Shown here in pieces: positions 1 to 8,427 of a DNA stretch of 64,000 nt (its first letter is position 1; each line of letters opens with the position of its first letter). A program made the position numbers and the translations under genes. The notes below the pieces were generated by a model, which saw only the letters and a list, made by a program, of their open reading frames with translations, was not told the DNA's origin and searched no databases. Source of the DNA: Streptomyces sp. NBC_00708 (lineage in GTDB: Bacteria > Actinomycetota > Actinomycetes > Streptomycetales > Streptomycetaceae); assembly GCA_036226585.1 (NCBI GenBank), contig CP108997.1, forward strand, positions 5,456,001 through 5,520,000, read 5' to 3'.

Positions 1-2
1 AC

Positions 3-65
3 CGCAACCAGGCCCGGCGCTCGCTCGCCGCGATCGACACGGCGGCCAAGGCCGACGGACGGTAG
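3..65 (+). CDS. 3' end of a gene cut by the window start
   Basis: An open frame runs from the window edge to a TAG at 63-65 and ends in a charged, alanine-rich tail (RRSLAAIDTAAKADGR). It converges on lexA and is followed by a strong hairpin, so it is most likely the last codons of a real gene. In Streptomyces the neighbour of lexA at this position is, from memory, a DinG-like ATP-dependent helicase, but 20 residues cannot prove this. Confidence 0.5.
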   Translation, partial: RNQARRSLAAIDTAAKADGR

Positions 66-110
66 CCCTCGGGGACGTACACGAACCGCTCAGGGGCGTA
101 CGGACACGCA

Positions 111-153
111 CAGGGGCCCCGGGGCCGGCACGAAGCCGGACCCGGGGCCCCTG
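111..153. terminator. Bidirectional terminator between the upstream gene and lexA
   Basis: Two 19-nt arms (111-129 and 135-153) pair at 18 of 19 positions around a 5-nt loop. The hairpin lies between convergent genes, as expected of a GC-rich bidirectional terminator without a U-tract. Confidence 0.8.
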
Positions 154-173
154 ATTGCCAGAGAGTGCGGGGC

Positions 174-968
174 TCAGACGCGGCGCAGCACCGCGACGAC
201 CTTGCCGAGGATCGTCGCCTCGTCGCCGGGGATCGGCTGGTACGCGGCGTTGTGGGGGAGCAGCCAGACGTGGCCGTCCTCGCGCTTGAAGCGCTTGACC
301 GTGGCCTCGCCGTCCAGCATGGCGGCCACGATGTCGCCGTTCTCCGCGACGGGCTGGCGTCGCACGGTGACCCAGTCGCCGTCACAGATCGCCGCCTCGA
401 TCATCGAGTCACCGACGACCTTCAGCACGAAGAGCTCGCCGTCACCGACCAGCTGGCGGGGGAGCGGGAAGACGTCCTCGACGGACTCCTCGGCGAGGAT
501 CGGGCCACCGGCGGCGATCCGGCCCACCAGCGGCACGTACGAGGCGGCGGGCTTGCCCGTGGTGTCCGTCGGCTGCGTGCTCGGCTGGTCGGAGCCGCGC
601 ACCTCGTACGCCCGGGGGCGGTGCGGGTCGCGGCGCAGGAAGCCCTTGCGCTCCAGGGCCATCAGCTGATGGGCGACGGACGAGGTGCTGGAGAGGCCCA
701 CCGCCTGACCGATCTCCCGCATCGACGGCGGATATCCGCGCCGCTGCACGGAGTCCCGGATGACCTCGATCACCCGCCGCTGGCGGTCTGTGAGCCCCGA
801 GCTGTCCGCCCGGATTCCGGGAGGTCGTCCGGGGAGCGAGCGCGCTGGGCGTCCGGGCTCCGGTCCCTCCGTGTTCGTGACTGAGTCATTCATGGCATGC
901 ACCGGCTCGAGTCGGCTCTGGGAGCGGTCCTGGGCAGTGATGATGGCACTGTCTGCGGTGGTGGTCAC
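174..968 (-). CDS. lexA: SOS transcriptional repressor LexA
   Basis: LexA represses DNA-repair genes and cleaves itself when RecA is activated by single-stranded DNA. From the GTG at 968 the protein has 264 residues. A winged helix-turn-helix lies at about 58-125 ([20 protein letters not shown] near 79-98). The cleavage dipeptide Ala153-Gly154 is in RIAAGG, and the catalytic dyad is Ser188 (GDSM) and Lys225 (TVKRF). The open frame extends to 1043, but the GTG at 968 follows a purine-rich GAGAGGGG and gives the start known for Streptomyces LexA. A near-consensus LexA box lies upstream at 1036-1047, implying autoregulation. The Pro/Gly-rich insert before the HTH is a Streptomyces feature. Confidence 0.97.
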   Translation of the reverse strand: MTTTADSAIITAQDRSQSRLEPVHAMNDSVTNTEGPEPGRPARSLPGRPPGIRADSSGLTDRQRRVIEVIRDSVQRRGYPPSMREIGQAVGLSSTSSVAHQLMALERKGFLRRDPHRPRAYEVRGSDQPSTQPTDTTGKPAASYVPLVGRIAAGGPILAEESVEDVFPLPRQLVGDGELFVLKVVGDSMIEAAICDGDWVTVRRQPVAENGDIVAAMLDGEATVKRFKREDGHVWLLPHNAAYQPIPGDEATILGKVVAVLRRV

Positions 969-1035
969 GTCGGCGGCCCCTCTCGAATGGTCTCCCCTGG
1001 CTGGACAACGGTAGTAGCTTTCGAAAGGTTGCGCC

Positions 1036-1047
1036 AAACACACGTTC
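1036..1047 (-). promoter_or_regulatory. LexA box upstream of lexA
   Basis: Read on the minus strand the site is GAACGTGTGTTT, one mismatch from the Gram-positive LexA consensus GAAC-N4-GTTC. It lies about 70 bp upstream of the lexA GTG, in the likely promoter. Confidence 0.72.
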
Positions 1048-1303
1048 GAGTGAAAAACGAATAAAAGACTGCCGGGGCTTCACTGCGGGGTGTATGAGGC
1101 TGCGTACAGTGCGCGATGCCGCGAGGCCGGGTGCCCGTCGGAAGCGCGGGGCGGCGGCTCCCCGACGCTATCGCCGAACGCCTCGCCGAGCGCGGGCGGG
1201 GTGGCCGCCCGGTCGTCCGCCGTCCGGGCGCTTCCCGTACCCTCTTGGTCGGTCGTACGCTGCCTTCCGGCGCGACACGCGACAGGGCCGAATGCGCGCC
1301 CGG

Positions 1304-1319
1304 ACCCTAGATCTAGTGG
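1304..1319 (+). promoter_or_regulatory. NrdR box 1
   Basis: ACCCTAGATCTAGTGG matches the NrdR-box consensus (ACACWATATATWGTGT) at 12 of 16 positions and has a perfect CTAGATCTAG core. It lies upstream of nrdR-nrdJ, so NrdR probably represses its own operon. Confidence 0.78.
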
Positions 1320-1335
1320 TTGGATAGTTCCGACC

Positions 1336-1351
1336 GCCCCGAATGTAGTGG
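1336..1351 (+). promoter_or_regulatory. NrdR box 2 (degenerate)
   Basis: A second, weaker half-conserved site ends in TGTAGTGG. Its conserved half is exactly 32 bp (about three helical turns) from that of box 1. Tandem, helically phased boxes are characteristic of NrdR-controlled promoters. Confidence 0.65.
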
Positions 1352-1462
1352 TCCCCCGTCCGTCGGGGGTGCGGTCATCGCCTATGCTTGAGACCGCTTC
1401 GAGGGCCCCCGACCGGGCCTGAAGAAGCTATTCAGTCGTGCTGTGAAGGAGGGTTGGGAGCC

Positions 1463-1975
1463 ATGCACTGCCCCTTCTGCAGGCACCCCGACAGCCGGGT
1501 CGTCGACAGTCGCACCACCGACGACGGGACCTCGATCCGCCGCCGCCGCCAGTGCCCCGACTGCTCTCGCCGTTTCACCACGGTGGAGACCTGTTCGCTC
1601 ATGGTGGTCAAGCGCAGCGGAGTGACCGAGCCCTTCAGTCGCACCAAGGTCATCTCCGGTGTGCGCAAGGCGTGCCAGGGGCGGCCCGTCACCGAGGACG
1701 CCCTCGCCAAGCTCGGCCAGCGGGTCGAGGAGGCCGTGCGTGCCACCGGCAGCGCCGAGCTGACCACGCACGACGTGGGCCTGGCCATCCTCGGCCCCCT
1801 GCAGGAACTCGACCTCGTCGCCTACCTGCGGTTCGCGTCCGTGTACCGGGCGTTCGACAGCCTCGAAGACTTCGAGGCCGCCATCACGGAACTCCGTGAG
1901 CGGCGGCCCCCCGTAGAAGGATGCGGGAGCGGCGAGACCCTGGAGGTCCCCGCTCCCGCCGTCGCCGCCGACTGA
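1463..1975 (+). CDS. nrdR: Transcriptional repressor NrdR
   Basis: NrdR senses ATP/dATP and represses ribonucleotide reductase operons. The 170-residue protein has the usual family length. An N-terminal zinc ribbon uses Cys3, Cys6, Cys31 and Cys34, and is followed by an ATP-cone at about 46-136 ([20 protein letters not shown]). The ATG at 1463 has a strong GGAGGG site (1448-1453) nine bases away, so the longer open frame from 1388 is not used. It is followed 165 bp downstream by nrdJ on the same strand, and two NrdR boxes lie upstream. Confidence 0.97.
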   Translation: MHCPFCRHPDSRVVDSRTTDDGTSIRRRRQCPDCSRRFTTVETCSLMVVKRSGVTEPFSRTKVISGVRKACQGRPVTEDALAKLGQRVEEAVRATGSAELTTHDVGLAILGPLQELDLVAYLRFASVYRAFDSLEDFEAAITELRERRPPVEGCGSGETLEVPAPAVAAD

Positions 1976-2140
1976 GCGGCAGCCGCCGGCGGCCCGATCG
2001 GGGGATCGGGCGCGGGCCGGCACCTGGACCTTGCTCCGGGCGACGTATGAGGAATACGGCGGCCGAAGCATCAGACACACACTGTGCCCGGGGAAGTTCT
2101 CGGCACTTCAGGGCGTTTTTGCCCACATATGGGAGGCGGC

Positions 2141-5044
2141 ATGACAGAGACGGCGAGCGGCCCGGCACGAGGTTCCCGCACCAAGGGGACCAAGTCGACT
2201 GCGTCCAAGCAGGGCCTGCGTATCGAGCGCATCCACACCACCCCCGGCGTGCATCCGTACGACGAGGTGACCTGGGAGCGTCGTGACGTCGTCATGACCA
2301 ACTGGCGCGACGGCTCGATCAACTTCGAGCAGCGTGGCGTCGAGTTCCCCGACTTCTGGTCGGTGAACGCGGTCAACATCGTCACCAGCAAGTACTTCCG
2401 GGGTGCTGTCGGCACCCCGCAGCGCGAGACCGGTCTGCGGCAGCTGATCGACCGGATCGTCAAGACGTACCGGAAGGCCGGCGAGGACTACCAGTACTTC
2501 GCCTCCCCCGCCGACGCGGAGATCTTCGAGCACGAGCTGGCGTACGCCCTCCTGCACCAGATCTTCAGCTTCAACTCCCCGGTGTGGTTCAACGTCGGCA
2601 CGCCCCAGCCGCAGCAGGTCTCCGCCTGCTTCATCCTGGCCGTCGACGACTCCATGGAGTCGATCCTCGACTGGTACAAGGAAGAGGGCATGATCTTCAA
2701 GGGCGGCTCCGGCGCCGGCCTGAACCTCTCCCGTATCCGTTCCTCCAAGGAACTCCTCTCCTCCGGCGGCAACGCCTCCGGTCCCGTCTCCTTCATGCGG
2801 GGCGCCGACGCCTCCGCCGGAACGATCAAGTCCGGTGGCGCCACCCGCCGCGCGGCCAAGATGGTCATCCTCGACGTCGACCACCCCGACATCGAGAACT
2901 TCATCGAGACCAAGGTGAAGGAGGAGGAGAAGATCCGCGCCCTGCGCGACGCGGGCTTCGACATGGACCTGGGCGGGGACGACATCACGTCCGTCCAGTA
3001 CCAGAACGCCAACAACTCGGTCCGCGTGAACGACGAGTTCATGAAGGCCGTCGAGTCGGGCGGCAAGTTCGGGCTGCGCGCCCGGATGACCGGTGACGTC
3101 ATCGAAGAGGTCGAGGCCAAGTCCCTCTTCCGCAAGATGGCCGAGGCCGCCTGGGCCTGCGCCGACCCGGGCATCCAGTACGACGACACGATCAACCACT
3201 GGCACACCTGCCCCGAGTCCGGCCGGATCAACGGCTCGAACCCGTGCAGCGAGTACATGCACCTGGACAACACCTCGTGCAACCTCGCCTCGCTGAACCT
3301 GATGAAGTTCCTCAAGGACGACGGCAAGGGCAACCAGTCCTTCGAGTCCGAGCGCTTCGCGAAGGTCGTCGAGCTGGTCATCACCGCGATGGACATCTCC
3401 ATCTGCTTCGCCGACTTCCCGACCGAGAAGATCGGCGAGAACACCCGCGCCTTCCGCCAGCTCGGCATCGGCTACGCCAACCTCGGCGCCCTGCTGATGG
3501 CGACCGGCCACGCGTACGACAGCGACGGCGGCCGGGCGCTCGCCGGCGCCATCACCTCGCTGATGACCGGTACCTCGTACCGGCGCTCCGCCGAGCTGGC
3601 GGCCGTCGTCGGTCCGTACGACGGTTACGCCCGCAACGCCGAGCCGCACCAGCGCGTCATGAAGCAGCACGCCGACGCCAACGCCGTGGCCGTCCACGCC
3701 GACGACCTGGACAACCCGATCTGGGCCGCCGCGACGGAGGCCTGGCAGGACGTCCTCCGGCTCGGCGCGAAGAACGGTTTCCGTAACGCGCAGGCCTCGG
3801 TCATCGCGCCCACCGGCACCATCGGTCTCGCCATGTCCTGCGACACCACCGGCCTCGAGCCCGACCTCGCCCTGGTCAAGTTCAAGAAGCTGGTCGGCGG
3901 CGGCTCGATGCAGATCGTCAACGGCACCGTCCCGCAGGCCCTGCGCCGCCTGGGCTACCAGGAGGAGCAGATCGAGGCGATCGTCGCCCACATCGCCGAG
4001 AACGGCAATGTGATCGACGCCCCCGGCCTGAAGACCGAGCACTACGAGGTCTTCGACTGCGCGATGGGCGAGCGTTCCATCTCCGCGATGGGTCACGTGC
4101 GCATGATGGCGGCCATCCAGCCGTGGATCTCCGGCGCGCTCTCCAAGACGGTGAACCTGCCGGAGACGGCCACCGTCGAGGACGTCGAAGAGGTCTACTT
4201 CGAGGCGTGGAAGATGGGCGTCAAGGCGCTCGCGATCTACCGCGACAACTGCAAGGTCGGCCAGCCCCTCTCCGCCAAGACCAAGGAGAAGGAGAAGGAG
4301 GCCGTCACGGCCAAGGCCGAGGACACCATCCGTACCGCGGTCGAGAAGGTCGTCGAGTACCGCCCGGTCCGCAAGCGTCTACCCAAGGGCCGTCCCGGCA
4401 TCACCACCTCGTTCACGGTGGGCGGCGCCGAGGGCTACATGACCGCCAACTCCTACCCGGACGACGGCCTGGGCGAGGTCTTCCTGAAGATGTCCAAGCA
4501 GGGCTCGACCCTCGCGGGCATGATGGACGCCTTCTCCATCGCCGTCTCGGTCGGCCTGCAGTACGGCGTCCCGCTGGAGACCTACGTCTCGAAGTTCACC
4601 AACATGCGCTTCGAGCCGGCCGGTATGACGGACGACCCGGACGTGCGGATGGCGCAGTCGATCGTCGACTACATCTTCCGCCGCCTGGCGCTCGACTTCC
4701 TGCCCTTCGAGACCCGCTCGGCGCTCGGCATCCACTCCGCCGAGGAGCGTCAGCGTCACCTCGACACCGGCTCCTACGAGCCGACGTTCGAGGAGGAGCA
4801 GCTGGAGGCCGAGACCCTGGCCCAGACCGCCCCCGTGCGGACGGAGCCGCTGAAGGCGGTCGCCCCGGTCCAGGAGACCGAGAAGGCCGAGCCGAGGACC
4901 GCGCACACCTCGGCGGAGCTCGTCGAGATGCAGCTCGGCATCAGCGCGGACGCGCCGCTCTGCTTCTCCTGCGGTACGAAGATGCAGCGCGCGGGCTCCT
5001 GCTACATCTGCGAGGGCTGCGGCTCCACCAGCGGCTGCAGCTGA
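2141..5044 (+). CDS. nrdJ: Vitamin B12-dependent (class II) ribonucleotide reductase NrdJ
   Basis: NrdJ reduces ribonucleotides to deoxyribonucleotides using adenosylcobalamin, independently of oxygen. The protein has 967 residues. The active-site Cys-x-Glu occurs in NPCSEYMHLDNTSCNLASLNL-like sequence (Cys369 and Glu371). An N-terminal redox cysteine lies in QVSACFILAVDDS, and GGSGAGLN and PTGTIGLAM are typical of the barrel. The C-terminus is a four-cysteine zinc ribbon (CFSCGTKM ... CYICEGCG) that re-reduces the active site. The ATG at 2141 follows GGGAGG at 2131; an in-frame ATG at 2084 lacks a good site. The gene is probably co-transcribed with nrdR. Confidence 0.97.
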   Translation: MTETASGPARGSRTKGTKSTASKQGLRIERIHTTPGVHPYDEVTWERRDVVMTNWRDGSINFEQRGVEFPDFWSVNAVNIVTSKYFRGAVGTPQRETGLRQLIDRIVKTYRKAGEDYQYFASPADAEIFEHELAYALLHQIFSFNSPVWFNVGTPQPQQVSACFILAVDDSMESILDWYKEEGMIFKGGSGAGLNLSRIRSSKELLSSGGNASGPVSFMRGADASAGTIKSGGATRRAAKMVILDVDHPDIENFIETKVKEEEKIRALRDAGFDMDLGGDDITSVQYQNANNSVRVNDEFMKAVESGGKFGLRARMTGDVIEEVEAKSLFRKMAEAAWACADPGIQYDDTINHWHTCPESGRINGSNPCSEYMHLDNTSCNLASLNLMKFLKDDGKGNQSFESERFAKVVELVITAMDISICFADFPTEKIGENTRAFRQLGIGYANLGALLMATGHAYDSDGGRALAGAITSLMTGTSYRRSAELAAVVGPYDGYARNAEPHQRVMKQHADANAVAVHADDLDNPIWAAATEAWQDVLRLGAKNGFRNAQASVIAPTGTIGLAMSCDTTGLEPDLALVKFKKLVGGGSMQIVNGTVPQALRRLGYQEEQIEAIVAHIAENGNVIDAPGLKTEHYEVFDCAMGERSISAMGHVRMMAAIQPWISGALSKTVNLPETATVEDVEEVYFEAWKMGVKALAIYRDNCKVGQPLSAKTKEKEKEAVTAKAEDTIRTAVEKVVEYRPVRKRLPKGRPGITTSFTVGGAEGYMTANSYPDDGLGEVFLKMSKQGSTLAGMMDAFSIAVSVGLQYGVPLETYVSKFTNMRFEPAGMTDDPDVRMAQSIVDYIFRRLALDFLPFETRSALGIHSAEERQRHLDTGSYEPTFEEEQLEAETLAQTAPVRTEPLKAVAPVQETEKAEPRTAHTSAELVEMQLGISADAPLCFSCGTKMQRAGSCYICEGCGSTSGCS

Positions 5045-5055
5045 TAGACGCGTGT

Positions 5056-5095
5056 GAGTGCGGGCAGGTCCTCTCCGGAGGGCCTGCCCGCACTC
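5056..5095. terminator. Terminator after nrdJ
   Basis: Perfect 13-bp arms at 5056-5068 and 5083-5095, extendable inward with one G-T pair, lie between convergent nrdJ and the TerD-like gene. Confidence 0.85.
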
Positions 5096-5110
5096 GCTCG
5101 TACGCGGCGC

Positions 5111-5647
5111 CTACGCGCCGAACGCGCGGCCACCCATCGCGGCGGCGAACTCGTCGGGTTCGCCGTCGAAGCCCCGGACGGTGCCGTGGAAGTGCCAGCC
5201 GCCGGAGTCGTCCCGTACGAATTCGGCCACGACGGCCGCCGTGGCGGCGCCCACCGAGGAGAAGTCGTCCTCGGCCAGCGTCGTATAGCCCTCGCGGATC
5301 TGGACACCGGTGTGCTCTATGGCGCCGAACGTCTTGCGGCCGTCGCGCTGCTGGATGGCGACGCCGACGACGACCCGGGCGTAGGCATCGGACAGCCGGT
5401 CCAGTTCCAGCGTCATCACCTCGTCGTAGCCGAGGCCCTGACCGGTCCTGCTGTCACGGTTGAGCGTGATCGTGCCGTCGGGCGCCCGGCTGTCGAAGTG
5501 CACGAGGTACGCCGGACTGCCGTACGGCTCGTCCGCCGGGTAGGTCGCCGCGATGATGTCGAGGTCATTGGGCGCATCGCCCTGGTCGCTGGGATCCCAC
5601 TTGATCCGCACCTCGACCTTTTCGAAATCCTTGTTGGGGGTGCTCAT
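5111..5647 (-). CDS. TerD-family calcium-binding stress protein
   Basis: The 178-residue protein resembles TerD/TerZ proteins, which are small Ca2+-binding beta-sandwich proteins linked to tellurite and envelope stress. Supporting sequence includes VEVRIKWDPSD, DLDIIAATYPAD, LNRDSRTGQG and RDDSGGWHFHGTVRGFDGEPDEFAAAMGG, with acidic loops typical of the calcium sites. The ATG at 5647 follows a good GGAGGG. The gene stands alone and converges on nrdJ, with no ter cluster here, so a general stress or developmental role is more likely than tellurite resistance. Confidence 0.85.
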   Translation of the reverse strand: MSTPNKDFEKVEVRIKWDPSDQGDAPNDLDIIAATYPADEPYGSPAYLVHFDSRAPDGTITLNRDSRTGQGLGYDEVMTLELDRLSDAYARVVVGVAIQQRDGRKTFGAIEHTGVQIREGYTTLAEDDFSSVGAATAAVVAEFVRDDSGGWHFHGTVRGFDGEPDEFAAAMGGRAFGA

Positions 5648-5839
5648 CGGACTTCCCTCCTGCGCGTGGGGACGGCGCCCCGGTTCCCTCCCTCCGATCA
5701 TGTCGGCAACTTCCCGCCGAACCAACCGGCTTGGGGACGAGCGGCTGAAACGGGCCAGGATCGGGCAGGAGACGGCCGGTTCCCGCGGACTCCGTGGGAG
5801 CGTGACCCACGCCACGCCCGGCGGCCGTACGATGGCGCC

Positions 5840-6445
5840 GTGCTGGTCAAGTGGATTCGCTGCAGTGTGTCGGACCGTCGGGGTTTCGAACGGGGGCAGC
5901 GGAAATGGGCGGGGCTGCTGGGTGAGCCGGGGTTCAGGGGACAGGGCGGCGGCTGGAGCCGTGGCCGGCCGGAGGTGGCGCACGTCTTCGCCTTCTGGGA
6001 GAACCGGGTCTTCTACGACTCCTTCATGGCGCGGGGCCACGACGCCCTGGCGGCGGCGCAGGCCGGAACGTACCAGGACATCCAGGTCAAGCTGTTCGAG
6101 TACCGCTTCGACGTGAAGACCGGATTCGAACCCCGCTTCACGGACGCGGACGTGCTCAGGGTGGCCCACAGCCGGGTCCACGAGCACCGCGTCGAACACT
6201 TCGCGCTGATGCAGCAGCGGGTGTGGAACCCCGCGATGGCGGGATCGCCCGGGATGCTGCGGGGGATCTTCGGCGAGGCCCCCGGCCACGAGTTCCTGGT
6301 CCTGTCGATGTGGCAGTCCAGCGCGGAACGCGGAAAGTACCGGCCGGGAAGCGTCGACCGGCTCTCGCGACGCGCCGGAACCGAGGAGGACGTGACCGCG
6401 CTGGAGGGCGACGTCGTGCAGCTCGAACCGTCCTGGACGGTGTGA
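5840..6445 (+). CDS. DUF4937-like (YdbC-type) conserved protein
   Basis: This 201-residue soluble protein looks like the DUF4937/YdbC family: LVKWIRCSV at the start, a central block WSRGRPEVAHVFAFWENRVFYDSFM, and a second half (HFALMQQRVWNPAMAGSPGMLRG) resembling an antibiotic-biosynthesis monooxygenase (ABM)-type ferredoxin-like fold. The biochemical function is unknown. The GTG at 5840 is preceded by TACGAT exactly 6 nt upstream (5828-5833) and no ribosome site, which fits a leaderless transcript. The upstream extension of the frame has no homology I recognise. Confidence 0.7.
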   Translation: MLVKWIRCSVSDRRGFERGQRKWAGLLGEPGFRGQGGGWSRGRPEVAHVFAFWENRVFYDSFMARGHDALAAAQAGTYQDIQVKLFEYRFDVKTGFEPRFTDADVLRVAHSRVHEHRVEHFALMQQRVWNPAMAGSPGMLRGIFGEAPGHEFLVLSMWQSSAERGKYRPGSVDRLSRRAGTEEDVTALEGDVVQLEPSWTV

Positions 6446-6533
6446 CGGTCCGGGAGCCGGGTGGGCCGGCGACATACACGGGCGAATTCCGGACAGGTGC
6501 TCGAACGTCGGCGACTCGATCTAGGGTCGTTGT

Positions 6534-7193
6534 ATGGCACGACCGCAACGCATCGTTCTTGTCCGGCACGGCGAGTCCGAGGGCAACGCCGACGACACCG
6601 TGTACGAGCGCGAGCCCGACCACGCATTGAAGCTCACCCCCACGGGGCAGCAGCAGGCCCGCGAGACGGGGGTGCGGCTGCGCGAGCTGTTCGGCGAGGA
6701 GCGGGTGAGCGTGTACGTCTCCCCCTACCGGCGCACCCACGAGACGTTCGCGTCCCTCGGCCTGGACGCCGGGCGGGTGCGGGTCCGCGAGGAGCCGAGG
6801 CTGCGCGAACAGGACTGGGGGAACTGGCAGGACCACGACGACGTGCGGTTGCAGAAGGCCTACCGGGACGCCTACGGCCACTTCTTCTACCGCTTCGCGC
6901 AGGGCGAGTCCGGAGCGGACGTGTACGACAGGGTCGGTGCCTTCCTGGAGAGCCTGCACCGCAGTTTCGAGGCCCCCGACCACCCGCCGAACGTTCTCCT
7001 GGTCACTCACGGTCTGACCATGCGGCTCTTCTGCATGCGCTGGTTCCACTGGTCCGTGGCCGAATTCGAATCGCTTTCCAACCCCGGGAACGGGGAATCA
7101 CGGACGCTGCTCCTCGGCAGGAACGGGCGGTACACGCTCGACCGTCCCTTCGAGCGCTGGCGTACTCCTGAGCCGTACGGCATCACCGGATAG
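6534..7193 (+). CDS. Histidine phosphatase (phosphoglycerate mutase-like) family protein
   Basis: The 219-residue protein carries the RHGES phosphohistidine motif (Arg11-His12) near the N-terminus, a second conserved histidine in LVTHG (His159), and the SPYRRTHET and REQDWGNW blocks. It belongs to the histidine phosphatase clan, where members dephosphorylate small metabolites or proteins; the substrate cannot be told from sequence. TAGGGT (6522-6527) sits 6 nt before the ATG, so the mRNA is probably leaderless. Its stop codon lies 10 bp before the next gene. Confidence 0.88.
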   Translation: MARPQRIVLVRHGESEGNADDTVYEREPDHALKLTPTGQQQARETGVRLRELFGEERVSVYVSPYRRTHETFASLGLDAGRVRVREEPRLREQDWGNWQDHDDVRLQKAYRDAYGHFFYRFAQGESGADVYDRVGAFLESLHRSFEAPDHPPNVLLVTHGLTMRLFCMRWFHWSVAEFESLSNPGNGESRTLLLGRNGRYTLDRPFERWRTPEPYGITG

Positions 7194-7203
7194 AGTGGTA
7201 GCG

Positions 7204-8130
7204 ATGACCGAATCCGCTTCCGACCAGCGCCGCGAACGCGCCCTTGCCAGCCTGCGGGGCCTGTCCCTGGGAGACGCCCTGGGCTCCCAGTTCTTCGTGC
7301 CCGCCAACTACCCGCTCCTCAAGGACCGTGCCCTCCCGCCCGGACCGTGGCAGTGGACCGATGACACGGAGATGGCCTGTTCCGTCGTCGCCGTGCTCCG
7401 CGAGCACGGCCGCATCGACCAGGACGCCCTCGCCCACTCGTTCGCACACCGTCACGACTTCGACCGGGGATACGGCCCCGCCGTGAACCGCATGCTCCGC
7501 CTGGTCCGCGAGGGCGGCGACTGGCGTGAGCTCGCCTCCTCCCTGTTCAACGGACAGGGCAGCTGGGGCAACGGCTCGTCGATGCGCATCGCGCCGCTGG
7601 GCGCCTGGTACGCGGACGACCCCGAGCAGGCCACGCACCAGGCCGAGATCTCCTCGTACACCACGCACCAGCACCGGGAGGCAGTCGTCGGTGCGATGGC
7701 CGTCGCGGCGGCCGCGGCGCTCGTCGCCGCACCGTCCGGGCCGCCCGCCCCCGCGGACCTGCTGGACGGGGTCGTCGCGCTCATTCCGCGCAGCGCCGTC
7801 GGCGCCGGACTGCGCCGGGCCCGCGACATGCTGGACTACGAGGACGCGGGCACCGTCGCGGCGGTCCTCGGCAACGGGCGCCGGACCAGTGCGCACGACA
7901 CCGTCCCGTTCGCCCTGTGGTCGGCGGCGCGGAGCCTCGGCGACTTCGAGCAGGCCTTCTGGGTGACCGCTCAGGCCGGCGGCGACGTGGACACCACCTG
8001 CGCAATTGTCGGAGGCGTGGTCGCGGCGGGTATGGCGGGCAGGCCCCCCGAGCACTGGACGGCACAGGCGGAAGCGCTGCCGGAGTGGACATCCCGGGCG
8101 GACGCACTGCCGGACGGGCCGAAGCGCTAG
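7204..8130 (+). CDS. ADP-ribosylglycohydrolase family protein
   Basis: The 308-residue protein belongs to the DraG/ARH family, which removes ADP-ribose from proteins, nucleic acids or small molecules using two metal ions. The metal-ligand motifs are WTDDTEMA near residue 58 and GDVDTTCAIVGG near 260; GLSLGDALGSQF marks the N-terminus. TAGAGT (7191-7196), overlapping the previous stop codon, lies 7 nt before the ATG at 7204, suggesting a leaderless start; an in-frame GTG at 7195 is less likely. The stop codon lies at the first copy of a 21-bp tandem array, so the extreme C-terminus (EALPEWTSRADALPDGPKR) may have been reshaped by repeat expansion. Confidence 0.9.
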   Translation: MTESASDQRRERALASLRGLSLGDALGSQFFVPANYPLLKDRALPPGPWQWTDDTEMACSVVAVLREHGRIDQDALAHSFAHRHDFDRGYGPAVNRMLRLVREGGDWRELASSLFNGQGSWGNGSSMRIAPLGAWYADDPEQATHQAEISSYTTHQHREAVVGAMAVAAAAALVAAPSGPPAPADLLDGVVALIPRSAVGAGLRRARDMLDYEDAGTVAAVLGNGRRTSAHDTVPFALWSAARSLGDFEQAFWVTAQAGGDVDTTCAIVGGVVAAGMAGRPPEHWTAQAEALPEWTSRADALPDGPKR

Positions 8131-8243
8131 CCGGTGCGGGTGAAGCGGCAGCCGGTACGGGTGAAGCGGTAGCCGGTACGGGTGAAGCGGTAGCCGGTGC
8201 GGGTGAAGCGGTAGCCGGTCCCGGTGAAGCGGTAGCCGGGCCG
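8129..8243 (+). repeat. 21-bp tandem repeat array (five full copies plus a partial)
   Basis: Five consecutive 21-bp units start at 8129, 8150, 8171, 8192 and 8213, with a partial sixth from 8234. Each begins AGCCGGT and ends GAAGCGG plus T or C, differing by only one to three bases. The 21 bp upstream (8108-8128), inside the gene end, match a unit at 14 of 21 positions. Translated, the array gives seven-residue repeats (AGTGEAV), but not in the frame of the upstream gene. Confidence 0.93.
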
Positions 8244-8427
8244 TTGCCTCAACTGTCACGGTCCTGCCACAGCGCGGCCTCTCGCGGCTGACGGCCGTCA
8301 CGCGGGGTTACTCTTTCGGCCACGCCGCCCTCGGTGATCATGACGACGGGTGCGCACCGAATGAGACGCCGGGGGGCCGCGCGCTGCCCAGGGCACGCGG
8401 GAGCGGACCCCGGTGGGGAGGGGTCCC

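Noticed and set aside
1049..1303. Short open frames between lexA and nrdR
   Set aside because: No ribosome sites or recognisable proteins; the region is better explained as divergent promoters.
2108..4096. 662-residue antisense open frame over nrdJ
   Set aside because: Repetitive Val/Gly/Asp/Leu composition typical of a complement shadow.
7917..8291. Open frame through the 21-bp repeats (AGTGEAV units)
   Set aside because: It is out of frame with the upstream enzyme, has no ribosome site and arises from the repeat itself; retained only as a repeat.
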